From Sinorhizobium garamanticum (GTDB lineage: Bacteria > Pseudomonadota > Alphaproteobacteria > Rhizobiales > Rhizobiaceae), in contig NZ_CP120373.1 of the NCBI RefSeq assembly GCF_029892065.1, positions 1-64,000 of the forward strand: a DNA stretch of 64,000 nt, in the 5' to 3' direction. Position numbers and translations under genes: made by a program. The notes under the pieces were generated by a model that was given only the letters and a program-made list of their open reading frames with translations, made no database searches and was not told the DNA's origin. Positions 1-9,254 of the stretch are shown in pieces. Position 1 is the stretch's first letter, and every line of letters starts with the position of its first letter.

Positions 1-1407
1 ATGGCGAAAGCCCGCACCCAGTTCATCTGCCAAAATTGCGGCACCGTCCATTCCCGCTGGGCGGGCAAGTGCGATGGCTGCGGCGAGTGGAACACGATCA
101 TCGAGGACGATCCGACCGCGGGCATCGGTGGCGGTCCGTCGCGCGCGCCGAAGAAGGGACGACCGGTCGCGCTCACCACGCTTTCCGGGGAAATCGAGGA
201 CGCGCCTCGTATCCAGACCGGGATATCCGAACTCGACCGCGTCACCGGCGGCGGCTTCGTGCGCGGCTCGGCATTGCTCGTCGGTGGCGATCCCGGCATT
301 GGCAAGTCGACCGTGCTGATGCAGGCGGCAGCCGCCCTTTCGCGCCGCAAGCATCGCGTCATCTATGTCTCTGGCGAAGAGGCCATCGCCCAGGTGCGTC
401 TGCGCGCCCAGCGGCTCGGGGCAGCCGACAGCGATGTGCTTCTTGCCGCAGAGACCAATGTCGAGGACATCCTGGCGACGCTTGCCGACGGCAAGCGCCC
501 AGACCTCGTCATTATCGATTCGATCCAGACTCTCTGGAGCGACATCGTCGATTCTGCCCCCGGGACCGTGACCCAGGTACGAACCGGCGTCCAGGCGATG
601 ATCCGCTTCGCCAAGCAGACCGGCACGGCAGTCGTGCTCGTGGGCCATGTGACGAAGGAGGGCCAGATCGCCGGCCCGCGTGTCGTCGAGCACATGGTCG
701 ACGCCGTGCTCTATTTCGAAGGGGATCGCGGACATCACTACCGCATTCTCAGAACGGTCAAGAACCGCTTCGGTCCGACCGACGAGATCGGCGTGTTCGA
801 GATGTCGGGCAAGGGCCTGCGCGAAGTCGCCAATCCTTCGGAGCTGTTTCTCGGAGAGCGCAACGAGAAGTCACCGGGGGCCGCCGTCTTCGCCGGCATG
901 GAAGGAACCCGGCCGGTGCTGGTGGAAGTGCAGGCGCTCGTCGCGCCGACCTCGCTCGGGACACCGCGCCGTGCGGTCGTCGGCTGGGATTCCGCCCGCC
1001 TCTCGATGATCCTCGCGGTGCTTGAAGCCCATTGCGGCGTTCGCCTCGGGCAACACGACGTTTATCTCAATATTGCCGGCGGTTATCGCATTTCCGAGCC
1101 TGCCGCCGACCTTGCGGTTGCTTCCGCGCTGGTTTCGTCGCTTGCCGGGCTTGCCCTTCCCGCCGATTGCGTCTATTTCGGCGAAGTCAGCTTGTCGGGC
1201 GCCATCCGGCCGGTTGCGCATACCGCCCAACGTCTCAAGGAAGCCGAGAAGCTCGGTTTCTCCCAGGCCGTATTGCCGTCTGCATCGACCGAGCTGCCGA
1301 AGAACGGCAACGGCCGGTGGAGCGAAATGGAGAGCCTGCCGGATCTCGTGGCGCGTATCGCCGGATCGCGAAGCGCTCTGAGGCAGGCGGAAGGCGAAGA
1401 CGAATGA
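1..1407 (+). CDS. radA: DNA repair protein RadA (Sms)
   Basis: RadA is a RecA-like ATPase that promotes branch migration and processing of recombination intermediates. The 468-residue product has the full family layout: an N-terminal C4 zinc finger (C10, C13, C24, C27), a Walker A motif GGDPGIGKST at about residues 95-104, the RadA-specific KNRFG motif near 254-258, and a C-terminal Lon-protease-like domain. The length is normal for the family. The ATG is the first base of the window, so the ribosome binding site is not visible; the protein begins MAKARTQF as expected for RadA, so the gene is probably complete. cvpA follows after about 145 bases. Confidence 0.97.
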   Translation: MAKARTQFICQNCGTVHSRWAGKCDGCGEWNTIIEDDPTAGIGGGPSRAPKKGRPVALTTLSGEIEDAPRIQTGISELDRVTGGGFVRGSALLVGGDPGIGKSTVLMQAAAALSRRKHRVIYVSGEEAIAQVRLRAQRLGAADSDVLLAAETNVEDILATLADGKRPDLVIIDSIQTLWSDIVDSAPGTVTQVRTGVQAMIRFAKQTGTAVVLVGHVTKEGQIAGPRVVEHMVDAVLYFEGDRGHHYRILRTVKNRFGPTDEIGVFEMSGKGLREVANPSELFLGERNEKSPGAAVFAGMEGTRPVLVEVQALVAPTSLGTPRRAVVGWDSARLSMILAVLEAHCGVRLGQHDVYLNIAGGYRISEPAADLAVASALVSSLAGLALPADCVYFGEVSLSGAIRPVAHTAQRLKEAEKLGFSQAVLPSASTELPKNGNGRWSEMESLPDLVARIAGSRSALRQAEGEDE

Positions 1408-1551
1408 CCTCGGCGGGGATCAGCAAGAGCATCCGCAGAAGTGCGCCTTGACAATTGGTCGTGGAAAGACGCTCTGAGTGCGTGCAGACAGGATCGACGG
1501 CGGATAAGCTTGGTGTGGCCCGGATCAAGACGGGGTCGGAGTAAGGACAAC

Positions 1552-2148
1552 ATGCCCATTACAATTCTCGATGGTATCGTTCTCGCCGTAGCGCTGTTTT
1601 CGGCCATCCTCGCCATGGTCCGCGGGTTCTCGCGCGAGGTCCTGTCGGTCGCGAGCTGGGTCGGCGCGGCAGTGGCCGCCTATTTCCTCTATCCCTACCT
1701 GCTACCCTACGCCTCGCAATACACCAGCAGTGACACGGTCGCGATGATCGGCTCGGCCGCCGTCATCTTCCTGGTGGCGCTGATCGTCATTTCCTTCATC
1801 ACGATGCGTATTGCCGACTTCATCATCGACAGCCGCATCGGCGCGCTCGACCGGACCCTTGGCTTCCTGTTCGGCGCCGCCCGCGGCATCCTGCTTGTCG
1901 TTGTCGCCATGCTGTTCTTCAACTGGCTGGTTGCACCGCAACAGCAACCGATCTGGGTTACCCAGGCGAAATCGAAGCCGCTGCTCGACAATCTCGGCAA
2001 CAAGCTGATTGCACTTTTGCCGGAAGAGGCCGACGCCACCATTCTCGACCGTTTGCGCGGCAAGGACACCACGGGCGAAGGCGAACCTGAAACCCCTCCG
2101 GGCGCGACCGAACAGCCCCCCGTCGAGGATGCGCCGACGAACGGCTGA
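1552..2148 (+). CDS. cvpA: CvpA family inner-membrane protein
   Basis: The 198-residue product has four hydrophobic segments in its first ~130 residues and a hydrophilic, Pro/Glu-rich tail. This is the CvpA (colicin V production) family, whose members are small inner-membrane proteins linked to envelope homeostasis. The frame is open further upstream, from a GTG at 1441, but the ATG at 1552 is preferred: it is preceded by a GGAGTAAGGA stretch and gives the typical start MPITILDGIVL. The next gene is purF, the same cvpA-purF adjacency known from many proteobacteria. A hairpin at 2169-2191 separates the two here, so they may not be strictly cotranscribed. Confidence 0.9.
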   Translation: MPITILDGIVLAVALFSAILAMVRGFSREVLSVASWVGAAVAAYFLYPYLLPYASQYTSSDTVAMIGSAAVIFLVALIVISFITMRIADFIIDSRIGALDRTLGFLFGAARGILLVVVAMLFFNWLVAPQQQPIWVTQAKSKPLLDNLGNKLIALLPEEADATILDRLRGKDTTGEGEPETPPGATEQPPVEDAPTNG

Positions 2149-2168
2149 GACAGGACATCAGTTTGCGA

Positions 2169-2191
2169 CAAGGCCCGCTATGCGGGCTTTG
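2169..2191 (+). terminator. Intrinsic terminator-like hairpin after cvpA
   Basis: A 9-bp stem (AAGGCCCGC with GCGGGCTTT, one G-T wobble) closes a TAT loop about 20 bases after the cvpA stop. The trailing T tract is short (TTTG), so it may attenuate rather than stop transcription into purF. Confidence 0.55.
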
Positions 2192-2295
2192 TCCATTTGG
2201 AATAACGCTTGCCACTGTTTTCGGCTAAGATCGCTTGAAGACGGGCAGCCTGATCACGATATGCGCACCGGCATGGAGCAAAAGGCGAACTTGTG

Positions 2296-3786
2296 ATGAC
2301 CGATCTCAGATCCAGTGAAATCCACGACGAACTCGATGGCGACACCCTGCACGAGGAATGCGGAGTCTTTGGCATTCTGGGACATCCGGATGCAGCCACC
2401 CTGACGGCACTTGGATTGCACGCGCTCCAGCATCGCGGCCAGGAAGCGGCCGGTATCGTCACATTCGACGGCAAGCAGTTCTATACCGAAAAGCGCATGG
2501 GTCTCGTCGGAGATCACTATACCGACCCCGCAACGCTGGCCAAGCTGCCCGGTTACATTTCGATCGGGCATACGCGCTACTCGACGACCGGCGAGGTCGC
2601 GCTGCGCAATGTCCAGCCGCTCTTTGCCGAGCTCGAAGTCGGCGGCATCGCTATCGCCCATAACGGCAACTTCACCAACGGGCTGACGCAGCGCCGCCAA
2701 TTGATTGCAGACGGCGCGATCTGTCAGTCGACCTCGGACACCGAAGTCGTCCTTCACCTCATCGCCCGCTCCAAGCAAACCTCCTCCTCCGATCGCTTCA
2801 TCGACGCCATCCGCCAGATGGAAGGCGGCTATTCAATGCTGGCGATGACTCGCACCAAGCTGATTGCCGCACGCGACCCGATCGGTATCCGCCCCCTCGT
2901 CATGGGCGAACTCGACGGCAAACCGATCTTCTGCTCGGAGACCTGCGCGCTCGAGATTATTGGCGCCAAGTACATCCGTGATGTCGAAAACGGCGAAGTG
3001 GTTATTTGCGAGATCCAGCCGGACGGCTCGATCTCGATCGACGCACGCAAGCCGGAAGCGCGGCAGCCGGAACGGCTCTGCCTCTTCGAATACGTCTATT
3101 TCGCCCGCCCGGATTCGGTCGTCGGCGGTCGCAGCGTCTATGTGGCGCGCAAGAATATGGGCGTCAATCTCGCCAAGGAATCGCCGGTCGAGGCGGATGT
3201 GGTCGTTCCTGTGCCCGATGGCGGCACTCCGGCCGCGCTCGGCTATGCACAGCAGAGCGGCATTCCCTTCGAATACGGCATCATCCGCAATCACTATGTC
3301 GGACGGACGTTCATCGAGCCGACGCAGCAGATCCGGGCGTTCGGCGTCAAGTTGAAGCATTCGGCCAACCGCGCCATGATCAAGGACAAGCGCGTGGTAC
3401 TCGTCGACGATTCCATCGTGCGCGGGACGACGTCGGTCAAGATCGTACAGATGATCCGCGATGCCGGGGCACGCGAGGTACATATCCGCGTAGCCAGCCC
3501 GATGATCTTCCATCCGGACTTCTACGGCATCGATACGCCGGACCGCGACAAACTGCTCGCCAACCAGCACCGCGATCTCGAGTCCATGTGCCGCTTCATC
3601 GGCGCCGATTCGCTCGAATTCCTGTCGATCGATGGGCTTTATCAAGCCGTGGGCGGTGTTGCGCGCGATCCCATGGCACCGCAATTCACCGATCATTATT
3701 TCACCGGTGACTACCCGACGCGCCTGCTCGACCAAGAAGGCGCGAGCAACGTCCGCAAACTCTCGGTTCTCGCCAGCAACGGATAA
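2296..3786 (+). CDS. purF: Amidophosphoribosyltransferase PurF
   Basis: PurF catalyses the first committed step of purine synthesis: glutamine-dependent conversion of PRPP to 5-phosphoribosylamine. The class II glutaminase nucleophile is Cys22 in HEECGVFGI; the residues before it would be a short propeptide removed by self-processing. The PRPP-binding loop VVLVDDSIVRGTTS lies at about 367-380. The length of about 496 residues is normal. A GTG directly before the ATG (2293) is an alternative start giving one extra residue. The SDR gene begins 11 bases after the stop and probably shares the transcript. Confidence 0.97.
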   Translation: MTDLRSSEIHDELDGDTLHEECGVFGILGHPDAATLTALGLHALQHRGQEAAGIVTFDGKQFYTEKRMGLVGDHYTDPATLAKLPGYISIGHTRYSTTGEVALRNVQPLFAELEVGGIAIAHNGNFTNGLTQRRQLIADGAICQSTSDTEVVLHLIARSKQTSSSDRFIDAIRQMEGGYSMLAMTRTKLIAARDPIGIRPLVMGELDGKPIFCSETCALEIIGAKYIRDVENGEVVICEIQPDGSISIDARKPEARQPERLCLFEYVYFARPDSVVGGRSVYVARKNMGVNLAKESPVEADVVVPVPDGGTPAALGYAQQSGIPFEYGIIRNHYVGRTFIEPTQQIRAFGVKLKHSANRAMIKDKRVVLVDDSIVRGTTSVKIVQMIRDAGAREVHIRVASPMIFHPDFYGIDTPDRDKLLANQHRDLESMCRFIGADSLEFLSIDGLYQAVGGVARDPMAPQFTDHYFTGDYPTRLLDQEGASNVRKLSVLASNG

Positions 3787-3797
3787 AAGACAATCAA

Positions 3798-4538
3798 ATG
3801 ACGCCTAATCTGAAGGACCGGGTCGCCCTGGTCACCGGCGCATCGCGCGGCATCGGCTATTTCACCGCCCTCGAACTTGCCAAGGCTGGCGCTCACGTCA
3901 TCGCCTGCGCGCGCACGGTCGGCGGCCTGGAAGAACTGGACGATGCCATCAAGGCGGTCGGCGGCTCCGCCACGCTCGTCCCCTTCGATCTCGCGGACAT
4001 GGCGGCAATCGACAAGCTTGGAGGAGCGATCCACGAGCGTTGGGGCAAACTCGACATCCTCGTTGCCAATGCCGGTGTGCTCGGCACGATTTCGCCGATC
4101 GGCCATGTCGAGGCCAAGGTGTTCGAAAAGGTGATGACGATCAACGTCACCGCGACCTGGCGGCTGATCCGGTCGGTCGAGCCGTTGCTCGTTAAATCCG
4201 ACGCGGGCCGTGCGCTTATTGTCTCATCGGGTGCTGCGCACAAGTGCAAGCCCTTCTGGGGCCCCTACTCCGCTTCCAAGGCCGCTGTCGAGGCGCTTGC
4301 ACGCACCTGGGCGCACGAAACCCAGCGGCTGCCGCTGCGCATTCTCAGCGTCGATCCGGGGCCGACCCGCACCGCGATGCGGGCGCAGGCGATGCCGGGC
4401 GAGGATCCGGCGACAGTGCCGCATCCCTCCGAAGTCGCGGCGGCGCTGATGCCGCTTCTCGGACCTGACCAGACGGAGACCGGCAAGCTCTTCATCGTGC
4501 GCGAAAAGAAGATCGTCGACTATCGCTTGCCGGATTGA
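3798..4538 (+). CDS. SDR family NAD(P)-dependent oxidoreductase
   Basis: A 246-residue classical short-chain dehydrogenase/reductase. The cofactor motif TGASRGIG is at residues 13-20, an NAG motif follows strand 4, a Ser-Ser-Gly carries the catalytic serine near 143, and Tyr157-x3-Lys161 (YSASK) forms the active site. The substrate cannot be read from sequence. It starts 11 bases after purF, so it is probably cotranscribed, but nothing ties it to purine synthesis. The C-terminus ends with a short strand as in homotetrameric family members. Confidence 0.92.
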   Translation: MTPNLKDRVALVTGASRGIGYFTALELAKAGAHVIACARTVGGLEELDDAIKAVGGSATLVPFDLADMAAIDKLGGAIHERWGKLDILVANAGVLGTISPIGHVEAKVFEKVMTINVTATWRLIRSVEPLLVKSDAGRALIVSSGAAHKCKPFWGPYSASKAAVEALARTWAHETQRLPLRILSVDPGPTRTAMRAQAMPGEDPATVPHPSEVAAALMPLLGPDQTETGKLFIVREKKIVDYRLPD

Positions 4539-4796
4539 GCAACCGGGCTCTGTCCCTGCCCTGTAGTGACCAAGGCCCTCGCGGAGAAAGCAGACCGCAA
4601 AGCAATATCTTCGCTTTGGAACCTTCGGCTGTAGCGGCGGTTGCATTCAGTGAAGAGGCGCGACCACGTTGATGGATTATATCTGCCGGCGGCTACTGCG
4701 GCTGGTGCCTTCGTCCTCTGAAGCGCAAAAGCGTAAGATTGACAGGCTTGACGAGCGTCCGCCGGAAGACAAGGTCTGAATCTTTCCTGGCTGGTG

Positions 4797-5576
4797 ATGA
4801 ACAATGATCTGCTGATTACGTTGGGAGTCGCCTCTGCCGCGGCTCTCGCGTCGCCGATGGGTGGGCTGATCGCGATCTCGATCAGGCCGTCCAGCCTGGT
4901 GGTTTCGATTACCGTCGGCTTCGCCGCCGGCGTTCTGCTCGGCACTTTCGCGTTTGAAATGATGCCGAAGTCCCTGGAACTGGCCAGTGTCCCGCTCGTG
5001 GTCACCGGATTTCTGCTCGGCTTGGCTCTCGTCTACATTCTCGACCTCTACGTCAATCGCTGGCAAATCGCAGGGCCGGCGGCGGATCAAAAGCGTGCGG
5101 TCGAGCGCTTGCACCGGCGCTGGAAGCCGCTCGGCGGCAATGTTGCCGTGCTCGCCGGCGGCACGAGTGCGGAAGAACTGATCGAAGGTATGGCGATCGG
5201 CGTCGGCGCGGCCTTCGAACCTGGCGTGGCGCTGATCGTGGGTCTGGCCATTTGTATCGACAATCTCAGCGAGGGCATGAGCATCGGTGAATTGATCCTC
5301 GACGAGGAGCAGAAGGGCGCGAACCGGCAAATACTCGGGTGGACCTCGCTCATCGCCCTCTCTTTGTTCGTTTCGACTGTGGCCGGGTGGTTCTTTCTGA
5401 AGGGGCTTTCGGAAACGGTCCTGGGCTTCCTTTTTGCGATGGGAGCGGGCGGCATGTTCTACCTGACCATTACCGACCTCGTGCCCGAGGCAGAGTCGCA
5501 TCAGTTCCAGCAGTCCTCGGCGATTGCCAATGCCGTCGGCTTCCTGCTGATGATGGCTCTTGCGGAACTAATCTGA
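4797..5576 (+). CDS. ZIP family metal transporter
   Basis: An inner-membrane protein of about 259 residues with seven or eight hydrophobic segments. It carries ZIP-like signatures: SAEELIEGMAIG in one transmembrane helix and DNLSEGMSIG in the next, which in ZIP transporters supply metal ligands. ZIP proteins import divalent metals such as zinc, iron or manganese; which metal here is unknown. A GTG immediately upstream (4794) is an alternative start, and the Shine-Dalgarno sequence is weak. The 258 bases before it hold no convincing gene. It converges with the fusion gene ending at 5591, 14 bases away. Confidence 0.8.
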   Translation: MNNDLLITLGVASAAALASPMGGLIAISIRPSSLVVSITVGFAAGVLLGTFAFEMMPKSLELASVPLVVTGFLLGLALVYILDLYVNRWQIAGPAADQKRAVERLHRRWKPLGGNVAVLAGGTSAEELIEGMAIGVGAAFEPGVALIVGLAICIDNLSEGMSIGELILDEEQKGANRQILGWTSLIALSLFVSTVAGWFFLKGLSETVLGFLFAMGAGGMFYLTITDLVPEAESHQFQQSSAIANAVGFLLMMALAELI

Positions 5577-5590
5577 TCAGACCGTGCATC

Positions 5591-8134
5591 TCAGACAATA
5601 GCACGGTCCCATCCCCCATAGTGCTCCTCACTGCGCGTCCCGCGCGGCAGGCTGAGTGCGATCAGCGCCAACCCGATCGCGATGTCCGCGAATGCGCCGA
5701 CCATGCCACCCCCATCAAGCAAAAATGGCGATGCTGCAACCCATGCACCGAGCACGACGTTCAGGAAGCGCACCGGGCGGACGACCTCCGCCATCGCCGT
5801 GACCGCGACCATGATGACGGTGGAGCCGACGACGTGATCGCTGTAATAGAGAGGCGGATTACTCCCGAAGGCGAGCGGTGTCGCCATCAATATCGCGCCG
5901 AGCAGGACGCTCGCCACCAGCGTCCCGGGGAAATTCACGCCGCCCGTGATGAATTCCTTTAGCAGTTGGGAGGCGGGACGGTCGAGGTCGGGTCCTGGCG
6001 TCTGGTTTTCTGAAAGCGCAGGGCCGCCCATCCAGAATGTCCGCCAGAACGGCTCGCCGGCCCTCTTCGCCCGCCACAGATACTGGATTGTCGCTAACAC
6101 CTCGTCGATTGAATAGGGGATCAGCACGACGGTAACCGCTGCCTGGATGATGCAGAGGGTGCAAAGCGCGCCGATCAGCGGCGGCTGGATAATGATGAAG
6201 GAGACACTGACCGCGCCGAGCGGGATGATCAGCAAACCGAACAGCAGCACCATCCAAGGCATCGTGCGCCATCGGCGGCGGTCACCGATCGCGCCGGCAA
6301 GGATGTCGAGCGCATAGGCAAAGGCGCCGAGCCCGGCGTCGGCGATCGGGAAGCCCTTCGACACCCACGACGTGACGACGGCCTCGCTGCCATTGCGGAC
6401 TGGGGCCTCGCCCGGCCCGAAGAACGGGTCCCACAAACCGTCGATATGCCCCATCTGGTAGGCGGCGAGGTAGCGCGAGACGAACAGGCCGACGAAGGCG
6501 AGCGCCACGATCGGGATACGCTGGGTGAAGGAGGACGGCGAGTAGCTCCAGCCGAGCGGGCGGTCGTCGTCCGCCGCCAGCGCCCGCCTGCTGATGCCCG
6601 GGGTCGGCGGGGTCATTACGGCGAAGACCGGGATCAGCATGCCGGTGAGCGTGTCAATCGCGTACGCAGCGGAATTTGTCGTCCAGAAGACAAGCGGGGC
6701 GAACATGATCCAGACGCCAAGACCCGTCGTGATCCATTGCCCCCAGGACCAACGGCGATACATGCCGAACAGCGCGAATGCGACTACGAGCAGTCCGGAC
6801 ACGATCTCGCTCACACCGAGACGCGCATTGCGGATAGCGGCTTCAGCAATCTCGTGCCCCAGCGCGGGAGGTAATGGGGCGCCGACGGGATCAAAAAGAC
6901 CGAGCGTCATCGGCGAGGCGACAAGCCACAGGCCCAGCGCGACGTTTGACAGCGGCGCCCAGAGCGTACGCAGCCGGTGTTGTTCCACGGCCGCCTCAAC
7001 CTCTTCGTCGCTGCGCTCCAGCGGTTGGCCGAGCCTCTTTTCGGCCTGCTCGATCTCCGGCTCCGAGGCGGCCACTGCAGAGGGCTCCAACTTGTTCTTC
7101 GCGTACCAGTCGGTCGGATCCTCCTTCAGCCGTTCGACTATTTCCGGCAGCGTGTCTGCAAGGCTATGTTTCGGCTTCCAGTCGAGCAGAGTTCGGGCGC
7201 GGGAAATGTCGATCTCATAGTGATCGTCCGAATTCTCGATCATCCAGGGTTTGATGTCCGTCTCCTGGTCCAGCACCTCCGTCTGTACCCATGCCCCCGT
7301 CTTGGCGAGACCCTTGGGCAGGACGAGCGTGCGCCAGTGCTCGCCATGGATAAGCTCACCGAAGCGTTTCTGCAGATTCCCATAGGACAGGGTTTCTTCC
7401 TCGCCGATCAGCATCACGCTTTCGTCCGGCAATACGCCGCGGCGGTCGATGGCGCGCACAAAGACTTCAACCAAATCGTCTTTGTGCAGGTAGGGCTGCC
7501 CTGCCCCAAGATCACCACTGAAAACGTAGGCTGTGGGCAGTCGCTCGAAGATGCGGGCGATCTGTTGCGCGATGAATGTGGCGCGGCAGTCCTCGTCATA
7601 GACGCCGGCAAGCCGGAGGATCACTGTCTTGATCCTGCGGCGCTCTTTCGCGATCATCGCCTCTGTCTCGGCCTTCGACTTCGGGTAGGCCCAGGACGGT
7701 TCGAGCGGAGAGTCCTCGTCGATCGGCACGCCTTTCTCGGGACTCGGAGCGTGCACCAGCAGCGTGCTTGCGAAGATGAACTGCTCTGTCTCCAGCTCTT
7801 GCAGTGCGGCGAGCAGCCGGCGCGTTCCCTGAACATTCACCGCATCATACTTCGGGTTGCTCTTGCCGGTCGTGTCGTAGTAGGCGGCGAGATGGATGAC
7901 CGAGACCAAGTGACCGCCGCTGCGCTCACTCAAGGCCTCTACAGCCGCCTTCACACTGTCATCGGAGGTAAGGTCTATCTCGATCGTTTCGAAGCTGTCG
8001 GAAGGTCCTTTCGGAGCGGCCAGGTCGAAGCCGATCACACGGTATGAATCTCGCAAGCCACGGGCGACCGCTTGGCCAAGAAAGCCGCTCGATCCGGTGA
8101 CGAGAACGGTCGGTCGATTTGTCTCTTTCGGCAT
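5591..8134 (-). CDS. Epimerase-SPW-VKOR fusion membrane protein
   Basis: An 847-residue protein with three visible parts. Residues 8-340 are an NAD-dependent epimerase/dehydratase: GSSGFLG at 14-20 and Tyr150-x3-Lys154. Residues about 390-510 contain hydrophobic helices of the SPW-repeat type (for example WLVASPMTLG). Residues about 535-690 resemble a vitamin K epoxide reductase domain with the redox pair C658-x2-C661 (ALCTLC). A second SPW-like unit (WVAASPFLL, near 799-805) ends the protein. No other cysteines occur in the VKOR-like part, so the usual loop pair is missing. The ATG at 8134 has AAAGG 9 bases upstream and is preferred over a TTG at 8164. Function unknown; possibly membrane redox plus sugar-nucleotide chemistry (inference). 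Confidence 0.82.
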   Translation of the reverse strand: MPKETNRPTVLVTGSSGFLGQAVARGLRDSYRVIGFDLAAPKGPSDSFETIEIDLTSDDSVKAAVEALSERSGGHLVSVIHLAAYYDTTGKSNPKYDAVNVQGTRRLLAALQELETEQFIFASTLLVHAPSPEKGVPIDEDSPLEPSWAYPKSKAETEAMIAKERRRIKTVILRLAGVYDEDCRATFIAQQIARIFERLPTAYVFSGDLGAGQPYLHKDDLVEVFVRAIDRRGVLPDESVMLIGEEETLSYGNLQKRFGELIHGEHWRTLVLPKGLAKTGAWVQTEVLDQETDIKPWMIENSDDHYEIDISRARTLLDWKPKHSLADTLPEIVERLKEDPTDWYAKNKLEPSAVAASEPEIEQAEKRLGQPLERSDEEVEAAVEQHRLRTLWAPLSNVALGLWLVASPMTLGLFDPVGAPLPPALGHEIAEAAIRNARLGVSEIVSGLLVVAFALFGMYRRWSWGQWITTGLGVWIMFAPLVFWTTNSAAYAIDTLTGMLIPVFAVMTPPTPGISRRALAADDDRPLGWSYSPSSFTQRIPIVALAFVGLFVSRYLAAYQMGHIDGLWDPFFGPGEAPVRNGSEAVVTSWVSKGFPIADAGLGAFAYALDILAGAIGDRRRWRTMPWMVLLFGLLIIPLGAVSVSFIIIQPPLIGALCTLCIIQAAVTVVLIPYSIDEVLATIQYLWRAKRAGEPFWRTFWMGGPALSENQTPGPDLDRPASQLLKEFITGGVNFPGTLVASVLLGAILMATPLAFGSNPPLYYSDHVVGSTVIMVAVTAMAEVVRPVRFLNVVLGAWVAASPFLLDGGGMVGAFADIAIGLALIALSLPRGTRSEEHYGGWDRAIV

Positions 8135-8188
8135 GTCGACGCCTTTGCGGGAGGCTCTTCGCAAACGTCCGTTCCAACGGGAATGTTC

Positions 8189-8209
8189 CGATTTAAGGAA
8201 ACATGCAGT
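8189..8209. repeat. Half copy of RIME-like palindromic repeat
   Basis: The stretch reads CGATTTAAGGAAACATGCAGT, with one arm (ATTTAAGGAAACATGCAGT) identical to the right arm of the repeat ending at 10088. The matching left arm and the second palindrome are absent, so this is a truncated copy upstream of the fusion gene. Confidence 0.6.
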
Positions 8210-8210
8210 T

Positions 8211-8238
8211 CCCCTCTTCCCGCAGGCGGGAAGAGGGG
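8211..8238. repeat. 13-bp perfect C-rich/G-rich hairpin
   Basis: CCCCTCTTCCCGC is followed after AG by its exact complement GCGGGAAGAGGGG. It lies between the pssA 3' end and the fusion gene start, beside a RIME half copy, and resembles the hairpin at 49849-49876. There is no T tract on the strand leaving pssA, so it is more likely a mosaic repeat than a terminator, though it could protect mRNA ends. The remaining bases to 8364 continue in C/G-rich, repeat-like sequence with no gene. Confidence 0.6.
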
Positions 8239-8364
8239 ATTACCCGGTTGTAGCCCGCTTCCAGGCGGAACATTGCCGCGAGTCCCCTTCGCCCGCTCGC
8301 GGGGAGGAGGTGCCGGCAGGCGGATGAGGTGCACACCTAACCGCCAAATGCGCGGGAATCCCGC

Positions 8365-9246
8365 TTACGCCCCACTCTCGTCGTTGTCGCCGGGCAGTCC
8401 ATCGCCGCCGTGCGCCGGGTGTGCCGGCCAGTCGCCATATTTGCGCTGCCAGGAGCGAGCGCCGAACGGCAGGCTGATCAGATAGGCGAGCGCCGTCACC
8501 ACCATCGTTTCCCAGGTATAGGTCATCAGCGTCGCGACATAGAAGACGGCAACGAGGATGGCCGGCAGGACGAGATCGCGGCGCAGTCGGTTCTCCGACT
8601 TGCCGGACCAGACCGGCAGGCGGCTGACCAGAAGGAAGGCAATCAACACCGTATAGGCCGAAGCGATGAGCGCAAACAGCCGCTCCGGCGCAAGGCCGAG
8701 CAGACCGAGATAGACCGGCAGTAGCACCAGCATGGCGCCGGCGGGTGCTGGAACACCGACGAAATATTCCGACTGCCAGGATGCCTTGACCTGGCGCTCG
8801 GCCATGACGTTGAAGCGTGCCAGTCGCAATCCTGTGGCAATCGCGTAGATCAATGCGGCGATCCAACCGATCGACCGCGCTTGGTCAAGCACGAAAACAT
8901 AAAGAACCAGGGCCGGAGCGACGCCGAAATTGATGATGTCTGCGAGCGAATCCATCTGGCCACCGAAGCTCGACGTCGCCTTGAGCAGGCGGGCGACCCG
9001 TCCATCGATACCGTCCAGAAACGCTGCAAACAGCACCATGGCGACTGCCAGTTCGACACGGTTCTCGAAGGCGAGCCGGATGCCGGACAGGCCGGCGCAG
9101 ATCGCCAGCACGGTAATCATGTTGGGGATCATCAGGCGAAGCGGAATTTCGCGCAGACGCGGCCCGCGCGCCTTGTCGTTCGATCCATCCGCCTCCGCGG
9201 CCGTTTGCACCGCTTCCGTCGGCTTTTCGTGCTGGGGCTCTTCCAT
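8365..9246 (-). CDS. pssA: CDP-diacylglycerol-serine O-phosphatidyltransferase
   Basis: PssA makes phosphatidylserine from CDP-diacylglycerol and serine, the precursor of phosphatidylethanolamine. The 293-residue protein carries the full CDP-alcohol phosphotransferase signature: D81-G82-x2-A85-R86-x8-G95-x3-D99-x3-D103. It has about seven or eight membrane segments. The N-terminal 30 residues are hydrophilic. AGGAG sits 6 bases before the ATG and overlaps the psd stop codon, so translation is probably coupled to psd, which encodes the next enzyme of the same pathway. Confidence 0.95.
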   Translation of the reverse strand: MEEPQHEKPTEAVQTAAEADGSNDKARGPRLREIPLRLMIPNMITVLAICAGLSGIRLAFENRVELAVAMVLFAAFLDGIDGRVARLLKATSSFGGQMDSLADIINFGVAPALVLYVFVLDQARSIGWIAALIYAIATGLRLARFNVMAERQVKASWQSEYFVGVPAPAGAMLVLLPVYLGLLGLAPERLFALIASAYTVLIAFLLVSRLPVWSGKSENRLRRDLVLPAILVAVFYVATLMTYTWETMVVTALAYLISLPFGARSWQRKYGDWPAHPAHGGDGLPGDNDESGA

Positions 9247-9254
9247 GACGGCTC

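Noticed and set aside
1448..1453. TTGACA as a -35 box for cvpA
   Set aside because: No acceptable -10 sequence at 16-18 bases; isolated hexamers are common.
4672..4779. A 35-codon frame ending 17 bases before the ZIP gene
   Set aside because: No Shine-Dalgarno, no recognisable product, and short frames are common by chance.
4794..4796. GTG before the ZIP ATG as the only start
   Set aside because: Cannot be distinguished from the adjacent ATG; kept as an alternative only.
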